This document shows positions 36,568-44,986 of a stretch of DNA of 46,805 nucleotides, one piece after another. The stretch is taken from contig NZ_JAPZVQ010000027.1 in the NCBI RefSeq assembly GCF_027622945.1, positions 1 through 46,805 of the forward strand, given 5' to 3'. The notes below the pieces were generated by a model, which saw only the letters and a list, made by a program, of their open reading frames with translations, ran no database searches and was not told the origin of the DNA. The position numbers were made by a program, and so were the translations under genes. Source of the stretch: Glycomyces lechevalierae (lineage in GTDB: Bacteria; Actinomycetota; Actinomycetes; Mycobacteriales; Micromonosporaceae). Position 1 is the first letter of the stretch; each line of letters begins with the position of its first letter.

Positions 36568-39500
36568 ATGAATCGAACCCCCAGCCGCGGCCGCTTCACA
36601 AAACGGACCGCGGCCGCGACCGCCGCGGCCGTCGGCGCCGCACTGCTCACCGCCACCGGGCCCGCCCATGCGCAGGAGACCGACATCGACTGCGCCGCCC
36701 TCGGCGAGCGACCGAGAGCCAGCGGTCTGGAGGGCGCGCTGAGCGCCGCCGACCAGTGCCAGGTCGAAGTGCGCGTGACCGGCCGGACCATGCCGTACAC
36801 CACCATGTACGCCACCCCGGAGGGCCTGCTCCACCTGGTTCAGACCGTCGCACCCTCACAGGGCTACGTCGACGAGCCCGCGGTCGACACGGCCCTCGAA
36901 GTCTGGGAAGGCGGCCTCTACCCGACCTACACGCCCTTCGCCTTCTCCCTCCGCTACGACGACACCGAGATGCCCCTGCTCCGAGGCGACTACGGGTGGC
37001 TCGACTGGGAGGGAACCGTGCCAGTCCCCTCTTACTCGGGGACCACGGCCTTCTACGACGAGCTCGCCTCTGGCCTGGACTTCTCGGTCGACGCGGGCGC
37101 CTCCTCCGCCGAACTCGAGTTCACCGCCGCCGACGCGGACGCCTGGAACGCACTCGTCGCCGGACTCGACCTCGGATCGGACTTCCGCTTCAAAGTCGTC
37201 GATGGCGGGCTCGTACTCGCTGACGATGTCTACGAAGGCGTCACCGAGGCGACCTCGCGGTTCCTTCTGCGCGACGCCGACGGCGACCTCCTCCAAGTCG
37301 CACCGGCCATCGGCGCCGACGGCTCGTTCTCCCTCGAATTCTCCGCAGAGGCGCTCGCCTCGGCCGAGTTCCCGGTGTCGCTCTCGACGCAGTGGATCCA
37401 ACGCAACCGGTACATCAACGAATGGCTGAGCACCACCTCCGCCGAACCTGACACCTCCGTCTACCGGGGCAACGCGGGGTTGGACGAGCCCTACTTCCAA
37501 GCCGCCGGGATGAGCGGCGACGCGGTCGTGGGCACCTACTGCGACGCGCTGGCCGACTCGACCTGCGGGACGCAGTACGAGGCGGAGACGTTCTGGCGCT
37601 TCAGCGGCCAGACGGTCGGCTCGCTCGGCGCCACCGGTTACACCTTCGACTACCCGATCGTCTCGGCCGCGTTCCAAGTCGACATCGCCGAGGGCACCGA
37701 CTGCGCCGCACCGGAACTCAAGGTCTTCCGTGGTGGGACTTCGGCGTTCACCACGACCACCGCGTGGTCCTCGACCGGCTTGGAGCGAGCGAACACGACG
37801 GCCGCCGGCGTCTGCGACGGCGGCACCGCCCGCTATGACGTCACCGGGAAACTGGACCGGTACAACCGCTTTTCGAGGGGCTTCACCAGCCCCGTGTTCG
37901 GCATGACGCCCGGCGGCACGCCCGCCCAGTTCGACGGCGACTCCGCCCGTCTCGACATCTACCTCGCCGCCATCGGGTACCGGTACGTCGACCCCACCGA
38001 GGACTGCGGCCGCGGCCTCGACACTCCGGCCCATCTCGCGGACGACACACCCGCTTACGGCGGCTTCCTCTTCGATCTGTGGCGACCCGACCTCTATGAC
38101 GCCGAACTGCGGTGGACCACCTCGATCGTCGACACCGATTCCAGCGACACCGAATACCGGTCGACATCGCGGGCGATCGTCGACGGAGTGAATCCGGTGT
38201 ACAGCGTCGAAGCCTCGGCCGCGCTCGCGGACGACCACTATTACAGCGGCTACGGCATCACCTCGGGTGTGAGCGACTTCGGGTTCCAGGACGGCTGCTG
38301 GCAGGTCATCGACACCTCGGACCCGGAGTTCCTGAGCATCGAGTACAACGACGGGATCCCGAACCACGTCGGCGAGACCGACCAGATCTCGATCAGGGTG
38401 GACGACAGCGCGTTCCCGAGCAAGGAGGCGTACCCGACCTCGCTCACCGTGACCTGCCTGGGCGGGGATGTGTGCCCCGCGACCCGGTCCCAGACCATCA
38501 CGCAGGACACCGCGGTCCGGTTCGACCTGAACCTCGCGAGCACCGCGAACCCGGTGGTGTTCACCGTGTCCGACATGGCCGGGAACACGGTCGCCTCCGA
38601 GTCGGTCACGATCCTGGCCACCCGCGACAACTACGACTTCACCGAGTCCGGCACCACCGGCCAGGGCGTCATGATGGTCGACGAGTCCACCGGGCACCTG
38701 CTGCTGCTCGAAGGCGACGGTGAAGGCGGCCTCCTGGACCGGGCCGACCTCGGGAGCGGCTGGGCCAAGATGGACGTGGTCATGTCCGGCGACCTCACCG
38801 GCGACGGCCACGCCGACCTGCTCGCCCGCGACGCGAAGACCGGCATCCTCTACACCTACCCCGGCAACGGGCAGTCGGGCCTGAAGACCCGCATCCAGGT
38901 GGGCGCAGGCTGGAACGGCATCAGCCTCTTCACCTCCGCCGACGACTTCGACCAGGACGGGAAGATCGACCTGATCGCCGTGGGCAAGTCCGACGGGAGG
39001 CTCTACCTGTACCCGGGCAAGGGCAACGGCACGTTCGGCACCCGCGTCTTCCTCGACGACGGCTGGAACGCCTTCGACGGCCTGTCCACGCTGGGCGACA
39101 TGGACCAGGACGGGCGGCAGGACTTCCTCGCCCACGACGGCACGACCGGCAAGTACTACGTCTACTACGGCAGCAGCGCCGCCGCGTTCGGCTCGCGGAA
39201 GGAGATCCACCCGTCCCTCGTCGGATCGTCGGACTCCCGGCGCTACCAGCAGGCGACCGGCGTCGGCGACCTCGACGGGGACAACGTCAACGACATCATC
39301 GCCGTCGACGCGCGGTCGGGCGCGCTCGTCTTCCACTCGCTCCGCCCCGACGGCTCCTCGCTCTCCGGACCCGAGACGATCTGGGAGCAGCCCGGACCCG
39401 TCCGGCTGCCCGCGGTCGAGGCCGACCGCGCCTACGACGTCGACGCCGACGGCACCTCCGACCTCGTCGCGCGCCGCTCGTCGAACGGGACGACGTACGT

Positions 39501-40194
39501 GTACTCGGGGAACGGGACGGGCGGGTTCGACGGGACGGTCTCGGCGGGCACGGGCCTGTCGGGCATGAACCTCATCGAGACCGCAGGCGACCTCAACGGC
39601 GACGGGTTCGCCGACCTGATCGCCCGCAAGACCTCCGACGGCACGCTCTGGCTCGTCCCCGGGAAGTCCGGGGGCGGCCTCGGTTCGCCGGTGAAGATCG
39701 GTACCGGTTGGAACGGCATGAGCGCCATCGTCTCCGGGCACGACTTCAACGGGGACGGCAAGGTCGACGTCATCGCCCGCGAGAAGTCCACGGGCTACCT
39801 GTGGCTGTACCGGGGCAGGGGCGACGGCACCGTCGGATCGCGGGTGCGGGTCGGCTCCGGCTGGAACGGGATGCGCGAGATCACGGCCGCAGGGGATCTC
39901 GACCATGACGGGCTCGCCGACGTCGTCGCGATCCGCAGCTCCGACAACTGCATGTACTTCTACGGCGGCCGGGCCGACGGCACCCTGAAGCCCGGAGTGA
40001 AGACGAGCTGCAACTGGGTCGGGTACGACATGGTCGCCTCGGTCGGGGACTTCAACGGCGACGGGCACGGCGACTGGACCGCGCGGAGGAAGTCCGACGG
40101 GGCGCTGTTCCTCTACCGGGGCAACGCCGCCGGCGGCTACGCCTCGCGGGTGCAGATCGGCACAGGCTGGAACTCGATGAACATCATCGCCTAG
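36568..40194 (+). CDS. Secreted FG-GAP/VCBS-repeat protein 2
   Basis: A 1208-aa paralogue of the preceding gene. Signal peptide 1-35 (MNRTPSRGRFTKRTAAATAA, ending in AHAQ). The same N-terminal organisation follows (PTYTPFAFSLRYDD versus PWPIRMNYGD, and SGTTAFYDELASGLDFSVDA versus SGTTAAYDELAAGLDLAVDA). The calcium-loop array runs from about residue 745 (DLTGDGHADLLARD, DFDQDGKIDLIAV, DMDQDGRQDFLAHD, DLNGDGFADLIARK and more). The loop equivalent to the first repeat of protein 1 is eroded here (NYDFTESGTTGQG). The last 165 residues are nearly identical to protein 1, ending GTGWNSMNIIA. It is probably the product of tandem duplication followed by divergence at the N-terminal end. Confidence 0.88.
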   Translation: MNRTPSRGRFTKRTAAATAAAVGAALLTATGPAHAQETDIDCAALGERPRASGLEGALSAADQCQVEVRVTGRTMPYTTMYATPEGLLHLVQTVAPSQGYVDEPAVDTALEVWEGGLYPTYTPFAFSLRYDDTEMPLLRGDYGWLDWEGTVPVPSYSGTTAFYDELASGLDFSVDAGASSAELEFTAADADAWNALVAGLDLGSDFRFKVVDGGLVLADDVYEGVTEATSRFLLRDADGDLLQVAPAIGADGSFSLEFSAEALASAEFPVSLSTQWIQRNRYINEWLSTTSAEPDTSVYRGNAGLDEPYFQAAGMSGDAVVGTYCDALADSTCGTQYEAETFWRFSGQTVGSLGATGYTFDYPIVSAAFQVDIAEGTDCAAPELKVFRGGTSAFTTTTAWSSTGLERANTTAAGVCDGGTARYDVTGKLDRYNRFSRGFTSPVFGMTPGGTPAQFDGDSARLDIYLAAIGYRYVDPTEDCGRGLDTPAHLADDTPAYGGFLFDLWRPDLYDAELRWTTSIVDTDSSDTEYRSTSRAIVDGVNPVYSVEASAALADDHYYSGYGITSGVSDFGFQDGCWQVIDTSDPEFLSIEYNDGIPNHVGETDQISIRVDDSAFPSKEAYPTSLTVTCLGGDVCPATRSQTITQDTAVRFDLNLASTANPVVFTVSDMAGNTVASESVTILATRDNYDFTESGTTGQGVMMVDESTGHLLLLEGDGEGGLLDRADLGSGWAKMDVVMSGDLTGDGHADLLARDAKTGILYTYPGNGQSGLKTRIQVGAGWNGISLFTSADDFDQDGKIDLIAVGKSDGRLYLYPGKGNGTFGTRVFLDDGWNAFDGLSTLGDMDQDGRQDFLAHDGTTGKYYVYYGSSAAAFGSRKEIHPSLVGSSDSRRYQQATGVGDLDGDNVNDIIAVDARSGALVFHSLRPDGSSLSGPETIWEQPGPVRLPAVEADRAYDVDADGTSDLVARRSSNGTTYVYSGNGTGGFDGTVSAGTGLSGMNLIETAGDLNGDGFADLIARKTSDGTLWLVPGKSGGGLGSPVKIGTGWNGMSAIVSGHDFNGDGKVDVIAREKSTGYLWLYRGRGDGTVGSRVRVGSGWNGMREITAAGDLDHDGLADVVAIRSSDNCMYFYGGRADGTLKPGVKTSCNWVGYDMVASVGDFNGDGHGDWTARRKSDGALFLYRGNAAGGYASRVQIGTGWNSMNIIA

Positions 40195-40205
40195 CGAACA
40201 ACGAG

Positions 40206-40239
40206 AAAGGGCCCGGCTCCACTTGGAGCCGGGCCCTTT
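40206..40239. terminator. Bidirectional terminator
   Basis: AAAGGGCCCGGCTCC (40206-40220) pairs perfectly with GGAGCCGGGCCCTTT (40225-40239), a 15-bp stem with a 4-nt loop and A/T ends on both strands. It separates FG-GAP gene 2 from the minus-strand cellobiose operon. Confidence 0.9.
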
Positions 40240-40249
40240 CGCTTGCGTC

Positions 40250-41323
40250 TTAAGCGGATTCGCGGACGACGATTCTCGTGCCGAGGATCGTGACGAGCGG
40301 TCCGGCCTCTTCGCCGCGGATGCGGCCGCAGAGGAGGCGGGCCATTTCGCGGCCCATGGTCTCGGTGGGCTGGTGGACGGTGGTGAGGGGCGGTTCGGCG
40401 ACCTCGGAGAGCGGGGAGTCGTCGAAGCCGACGAGGGCCAGGTCCTCGGGGACGCGGATGCCGCGTTCGCGGGCGACGCGGAGCGTCGCGATCGCGAGGG
40501 GGTCGGAGTGGGCGAAGACCGCGTCGAGGTCGCCGGCGGTGTCGAAGAGGTGGCGGGCGGCCTTGATGCCGCTGGCCTCGTCGAAGCCCTCGGCGACCGA
40601 GACGAGCGATTCCTCGACGGGGAGGCGGTGGCCGCGGAGGCCGTCGCGGTAGCCGGAGAGGCGGTCGACGCCGACGGCCATGTCCTGCGGGCCGGCGATG
40701 AGGCCGATCCGCTTGTGGCCCTTCTCGGCCAGGTATTCGACGGCCTGCCGGGCGCCCGAGCGGTTGTCGCAGTCGACGTACGCGATGGGGCGGAATCCGG
40801 CGGGCGTGCCGCAGAGGACGATGGGGATGCCGGCGTCCTCGAGCCGCTCCGGCAGCGGGTCGCCGGAGTGGCTCGAGACCATCATGACGCCGTCGACGTG
40901 CTGGCCGAGCAGGTACGACTCGAGGTCGGCCCGGCTGCCGTCGCGCGGGGCGAAGGTGAGCATGAGCCGCATGTTCTCCTCGGCGAGCTGCTCGGTGATG
41001 CCGCGCAGCACGCCCGCGAAGAACGGCTCCGACCACAGCCACTCCTGCGACTCGGTCACGACCAGCGCGACGGTGTCCGTCCGCTGGGTGACGAGGGTCC
41101 TGGCCGCCTGGTTGGGGACGTACCCCAGTTCCTTGATGGCGGCCAGGACCGCCGCGCGGGTGTCCTCGGCGACTTTCGGGGAGCCGTTGATGACGCGCGA
41201 GACCGTGCCTCGGCCGACGCCCGCGTGGCGGGCGACGGTGTCGAGGGTCGGCCGGCCGCCGGAGCGGCGGCGGCGTTCGCTCTTCAAGGGCTCGCCGGGC
41301 GCCTCAAGCTGGGTCTCGGTCAT
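40250..41323 (-). CDS. cebR: LacI-family repressor, CebR-like
   Basis: A 357-aa cytoplasmic repressor. After a 22-residue leader, the LacI helix-turn-helix and hinge are clear (TLDTVARHAGVGRGTVSRVI, then NGSPKVAEDTR and GYVPNQAARTLVTQRTDTVA). The GVGRGTVSRVINGSP wording is the CebR subtype as I remember it from Streptomyces, where cellobiose or cello-oligosaccharides are the inducer. The periplasmic-binding-like sensor domain spans about 75-357 (FFAGVLRGITEQLAEENMRL, VDGVMMVSSH, AGPQDMAVGVDRLSGYRDGL, LVGFDDSPLSEVAEPPLTTV). ATG 41323 follows GAGGTGA. It is the last gene of the operon it probably controls, and CebR-box-like sites occur at 46.5 and 46.7 kb. Confidence 0.85.
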   Translation of the reverse strand: MTETQLEAPGEPLKSERRRRSGGRPTLDTVARHAGVGRGTVSRVINGSPKVAEDTRAAVLAAIKELGYVPNQAARTLVTQRTDTVALVVTESQEWLWSEPFFAGVLRGITEQLAEENMRLMLTFAPRDGSRADLESYLLGQHVDGVMMVSSHSGDPLPERLEDAGIPIVLCGTPAGFRPIAYVDCDNRSGARQAVEYLAEKGHKRIGLIAGPQDMAVGVDRLSGYRDGLRGHRLPVEESLVSVAEGFDEASGIKAARHLFDTAGDLDAVFAHSDPLAIATLRVARERGIRVPEDLALVGFDDSPLSEVAEPPLTTVHQPTETMGREMARLLCGRIRGEEAGPLVTILGTRIVVRESA

Positions 41324-41355
41324 CGTGCATCACCTCGGGCAACGTTAGTGTGGAT

Positions 41356-42774
41356 CTATTCTGCCTCACGGTTCGAACGGGCCCGCCGCACCAGGTCGCC
41401 GTACCAGCGCCCGGAGTCCTTGACCGTGCGCTCGCCGGTCTCGAAATCGACGTACACCAGTCCGAACCGCTTCGTGTAACCCCAGGCCCATTCGAAGTTG
41501 TCCGCGAGCGACCAGGCGAAATACCCGACGAGCGGGACGCCCGCGGCGACGGCGTCGGCGCACGCGGCCAGGTGGGCGCGCGCGTACTCGAGCCGCTCGG
41601 GGTCGTGGATCTCGCCGTCCTCGATCTTGTCGGGGAAGGCCGAGCCGTTCTCGGTGACCGCGAGTTTGACGTCCGGGTAGCCGGCGTGGAGGCGCGTGAG
41701 GGTCTCGGTGAGGCCGCCCGGGTCGATCTCCCAGCCCATGTCGGTGACGGGGAGGCCGGAGGAGACGAACCCGATGTGCTCGTTGGCCGGCCAGGCCGAT
41801 CCGGCGCCCGTGGGGGCGGCGGAAGCCGAGGTCGCGCCCCCGTTACCGGTAACGGTGAAGCGGCTGTAGTAGTTCACCGAGAGGATGTCGACGGGGGCGT
41901 TGATGACCTCCATGTCGCCGTCCTCGACGAACGAGAAGTCGCTGATGGCCTTGAAGTCCTCGACGATGTCCTCGGGGTAGGCCCCGCGCAGGGCCGCCTC
42001 GGTGAACCAGCGGTTCTGGACGCCGTCGACGCGGCGCGCGGCGTCGAGGTCGACGGGCGTCTCGGTGGCGGCGTGCACGGGGTAGAAGTTCAGGCCGAGG
42101 CTGACGACGGCCTCGGGGTCGGCGGCCTTGATGGCGCGGGCGGCCAGGCCGTGGCCGAGCATGAGGTGGTGGGCGGCGGCGATGGACGCGGCCGGTTCGC
42201 GCCGCCCGGGGGCGTGCTCGCCGGAGGCGTAGCCGAGGAACGCGGCGCACCAGGGCTCGTTGACGGTGATCCAGTGCTTGACGCGGTCGCCGAGGGCCGC
42301 GTGGGCCGCCGATGCGAACTCGCCGAAGCGCTCGGCGGTGGCCCGCACGGGCCACCCGCCGGCGTCTTCGAGGGCTTGGGGGAGGTCCCAGTGGTAGAGG
42401 GTGATCCAGGGGGTGATGCCTTCGGCGAGGAGGGCGTCGACGAGGTTGGAGTAGTAGGCGAGTCCCGCGTCGTTGACGCGGCCGTCGCCGTCGGGGCAGA
42501 TCCGGGGCCACGACAGCGAGAACCGGTAGGAGTTGAGCCCGAGGGCCTTGATGGTGGCGACATCCTCGGGGATGCTGCGATAGGAGTCGATGGCGGTGTC
42601 GCCGTTGGAGCCGTCGACCACGCGGCCGGGCTCGTTCACGAAGGCGTCCCAGATGGAGGGGCCGCGCCCGTCCGCGCCGGTCGACCCCTCCACTTGGTAG
42701 GAGGAGGTCGCCGCGCCCCAGGTGAACCCGGTTGGGAACCGCGCCGCGAGCGCGGCTTTCTCGTTGGTTGTCAC
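41356..42774 (-). CDS. bglC: GH1 beta-glucosidase (BglC-like)
   Basis: A 472-aa cytoplasmic enzyme, no signal peptide, that hydrolyses imported cellobiose or cello-oligosaccharides to glucose. It is a family 1 glycoside hydrolase. The N-terminal FPTGFTWGAATSSYQVEGS is the family signature. The acid/base is Glu173 in TVNEPW and the nucleophile is Glu375 in VTENGSAF. SLSWPRI, LYHWDLPQAL and the C-terminal YFAWSLADNFEWAWGYTKRFGLVYVDF are intact. The start is GTG 42774, overlapping the upstream permease stop as GTGA. Intracellular cleavage would also remove the CebR inducer, as reported for Streptomyces BglC. Confidence 0.93.
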   Translation of the reverse strand: MTTNEKAALAARFPTGFTWGAATSSYQVEGSTGADGRGPSIWDAFVNEPGRVVDGSNGDTAIDSYRSIPEDVATIKALGLNSYRFSLSWPRICPDGDGRVNDAGLAYYSNLVDALLAEGITPWITLYHWDLPQALEDAGGWPVRATAERFGEFASAAHAALGDRVKHWITVNEPWCAAFLGYASGEHAPGRREPAASIAAAHHLMLGHGLAARAIKAADPEAVVSLGLNFYPVHAATETPVDLDAARRVDGVQNRWFTEAALRGAYPEDIVEDFKAISDFSFVEDGDMEVINAPVDILSVNYYSRFTVTGNGGATSASAAPTGAGSAWPANEHIGFVSSGLPVTDMGWEIDPGGLTETLTRLHAGYPDVKLAVTENGSAFPDKIEDGEIHDPERLEYARAHLAACADAVAAGVPLVGYFAWSLADNFEWAWGYTKRFGLVYVDFETGERTVKDSGRWYGDLVRRARSNREAE

Positions 42775-43709
42775 TTGCCAGAACCTTCCATGATGCCGTG
42801 CACGATCTGCCGCCCGAACACGACGAACAGGATCGCGATGGGAATGATCGAGATCAGTGTGCCGGTGAACACCATCGAGAGGTCGGTGGACCAGGTCGAG
42901 GTGGAGATCTGCCGGATCACGAGCTGGATGGTGGGGTTGTCCTCGCTCAGGACCATGAAGGGCCACAGGAACTCGTTCCAGTTGAGCATGAAGGTGAGCA
43001 GGCCGAGGACGACCATGGCGGGGCGCAGCGCCGGGAGGACGATGCGCCACCAGATGCCGAACGTGGAGGCGCCGTCGATGCGGGCGGCCTCGATGATCTC
43101 GTCGGGCACGGACTGCTCGCAGTACTGGCGCATCAGGAAGATCCCGAAGCCGTTGATGAGGAACGGCAGGATCGCGGCCTGGAGGGTGTCCATCCACTCG
43201 AGCTCGACCATGATCATGTAGGTCGGGACGATGCCGAGCTGCTGCAGCGGCACCATCATGGAGAACAGGACCGTGCCCATGAGGAACTTCGACCCGCGGA
43301 ACCTGAGCTTGGCGAACGCGAAGCCGCCGAGGGTGGAGAGCAGCACCACCGAGAGGGTGACGGTGCCGGTGATGATGAACGAGTTCCGCAGGCCCAGCAG
43401 GAGGTTCGCGTCGGGGTTGGTGAGCGCGGCCTGGACGTGCTCGCCGAGGTTGCCGCCGGGCAGGAGCGGCGGCGGGAAGCCGGAGGCGTCGGTGGTGCTC
43501 CGCGTGGCGATGATGATCATCCAGTACAGCGGGAAGATCGAGAGGATCGCGACGAAGACGAGGCCGATGCGGGTCATCACGGTCGGGGCGAAGACGCTGC
43601 CGCCCTCGAAGTGCTCGGCGTGCTTCTCCCGCTTCTTGCGGGGCCGCTTCGCCGGTGCCGCGCCTTCGGCGGCCGGGGCGGTGGGGCGCGGGGCGGTGGC
43701 GGTGCTCAT
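42771..43709 (-). CDS. cebG: Sugar ABC transporter permease (CebG-like)
   Basis: A 312-aa inner-membrane protein of the MalG/CebG type. After a basic, Pro/Ala-rich cytoplasmic N terminus (about 30 residues) come six transmembrane segments, the first near residues 46-66 (TRIGLVFVAILSIFPLYWMII). The conserved cytoplasmic EAA loop that docks to the ATPase reads EAARIDGASTFGIWWRIVLPALRP. The C terminus (FGRQIVHGIMEGSGK) is typical of the G-type subunit. The ATG at 43709 overlaps the stop of the upstream permease (ATGA), and the stop overlaps the beta-glucosidase GTG. No ATP-binding subunit is in the operon, so a shared MsiK-type ATPase encoded elsewhere is likely. Confidence 0.9.
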   Translation of the reverse strand: MSTATAPRPTAPAAEGAAPAKRPRKKREKHAEHFEGGSVFAPTVMTRIGLVFVAILSIFPLYWMIIIATRSTTDASGFPPPLLPGGNLGEHVQAALTNPDANLLLGLRNSFIITGTVTLSVVLLSTLGGFAFAKLRFRGSKFLMGTVLFSMMVPLQQLGIVPTYMIMVELEWMDTLQAAILPFLINGFGIFLMRQYCEQSVPDEIIEAARIDGASTFGIWWRIVLPALRPAMVVLGLLTFMLNWNEFLWPFMVLSEDNPTIQLVIRQISTSTWSTDLSMVFTGTLISIIPIAILFVVFGRQIVHGIMEGSGK

Positions 43710-44644
43710 TTGTTCCCCTGGATGCGGTTGACGACGAGGAAGTTGATGGCGGCGACGATCCCGATGATGATGAACAGCAGCCACCCGGCGGCGGCGGAGA
43801 TGCCGTAGTTGCCGTGGTTGCGGAGGATGTCGACCAGGACCATCGCGGTGGTCTGGAACTGTCCGTCGGCGCCGCCGCCCAGCTGGCCGTTGCCGAACAT
43901 CATCGGCTCGACGAGCATCGTCATGCCGCCGACGGAGGAGACGAAGACGGTGAAGATCAGGATGGGCTTGAGCTGCGGGATGGTGATCTTCCAGAACTGC
44001 TGGGCGGAGGACGCGCCGTCGACGGTGGCCGCCTCGTACAGGTTCTTGGGGATGGTCTGCATGGCGGCGAGGAAGATGAGCGCGTTGTAGCCCATCCAGC
44101 GCCAGTCCACCATGGACGAGATGGCGAGCCAGGAGCTGAACCGCCCGGTCTGCCAGTCGACCGTGTCGAGGCCGACGAGTTCGAGCGCGCCGTTGATCAT
44201 GCCGTACTGGTCGCCCCAGATGCGGGCGAAGATGACGCCGACGGCGACGACGGAGGTGACGATGGGGGCGAGGATGAGCATCCGCCACAGCATCGGGCGC
44301 CGCAGCCGCTTGTTGAGGGCGTTGGCGACCATCATGGCGCAGACGATCTGCGGGACGGTGGCCATGACGAACATGCCGAGGGTGTTGACGACGGACCAGT
44401 TGAAGCGGTCGTACGTGGTCAGCAGGAACTCGTAGTTGTCGAGGCCCACGAATTCGCGGTCGGGGCCGCCGAGCTTCCAGCTGTGCAGCGACGCGTAGAG
44501 CGTGTACGCCATGGGGAAGATGCCGAGGCCGGCGAAGAGGATGAAGTACGGGGACACCAGCGCGTAGGGCGTCCACTTGGTGTCGGCTCGGGAGAGCCGT
44601 TCCTTCCAGGTGAGACGCGGTGTTACGGCGTTGCGGGTGGTCAT
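43706..44644 (-). CDS. cebF: Sugar ABC transporter permease (CebF-like)
   Basis: A 312-aa inner-membrane protein of the MalF/CebF type with six predicted transmembrane segments (first near 26-47, YALVSPYFILFAGLGIFPMA). A periplasmic stretch follows (LHSWKLGGPDREFVGLDNYEFL). The EAA loop reads YEAATVDGASSAQQFWKITI. It pairs with the next permease to form the channel. ATG 44644 is preceded by AAGGAAGG at a good distance. The gene lies 342 bp downstream of the binding-protein gene, across a hairpin and a long G/C homopolymer region, so its transcription is probably lower than that of the binding protein. Confidence 0.9.
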   Translation of the reverse strand: MTTRNAVTPRLTWKERLSRADTKWTPYALVSPYFILFAGLGIFPMAYTLYASLHSWKLGGPDREFVGLDNYEFLLTTYDRFNWSVVNTLGMFVMATVPQIVCAMMVANALNKRLRRPMLWRMLILAPIVTSVVAVGVIFARIWGDQYGMINGALELVGLDTVDWQTGRFSSWLAISSMVDWRWMGYNALIFLAAMQTIPKNLYEAATVDGASSAQQFWKITIPQLKPILIFTVFVSSVGGMTMLVEPMMFGNGQLGGGADGQFQTTAMVLVDILRNHGNYGISAAAGWLLFIIIGIVAAINFLVVNRIQGNK

Positions 44645-44945
44645 GGTGCCTTCCTTGGGACGGTCGCGGTGGCGCCTGCCGAGCCGTCGAGCGGCTCTCA
44701 CGGCGGATTCCGGTGGGGGCGCTGGTATCCGGGGGAGCCGGGGGGGCCGGGGGGGGGGGGGGGGCGGGGGGGGTCGCGGGGGCCGCCGGCCCGCGGGGGG
44801 TGGGGGCGGGGGGGCCCGACATGGTGCCGCCGGGAGGGACCGGGTCCTGGGGGTTCGCGCCGAACGGATGCTGGGAGGCGTTCGGCGCCGGTCCCTCCGG
44901 CGTGGCGGCACGGGGTCCGGCGGGCGGGAGGGCGCCGCCGGGCCC
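44645..44945 (-). repeat. Poly-G / G-quadruplex-prone spacer in the operon
   Basis: On the plus strand there is an uninterrupted run of 16 G (44749-44764), then 8 G (44766-44773), and later G6-T-G5-C-G7 (44795-44814). The operon is transcribed from the minus strand, so its mRNA would carry C-runs and the template DNA strand G-runs. No gene is seen here; frames through it are low-complexity Gly/Pro. Homopolymers of this kind are also where sequencing errors concentrate. Confidence 0.75.
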
Positions 44946-44974
44946 GGCCCGGCGGCGGCAGGTGCCGCCGGGCC
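44946..44974 (-). terminator. Attenuator-like hairpin after the binding-protein gene
   Basis: GGCCCGGCGGC (44946-44956) pairs with GCCGCCGGGCC (44964-44974), an 11-bp stem with a 7-nt loop, 13 nt past the stop codon. A partial terminator here would give more binding protein than permease, as in other sugar ABC operons. Confidence 0.65.
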
Positions 44975-44986
44975 GGACCGGGGGTC

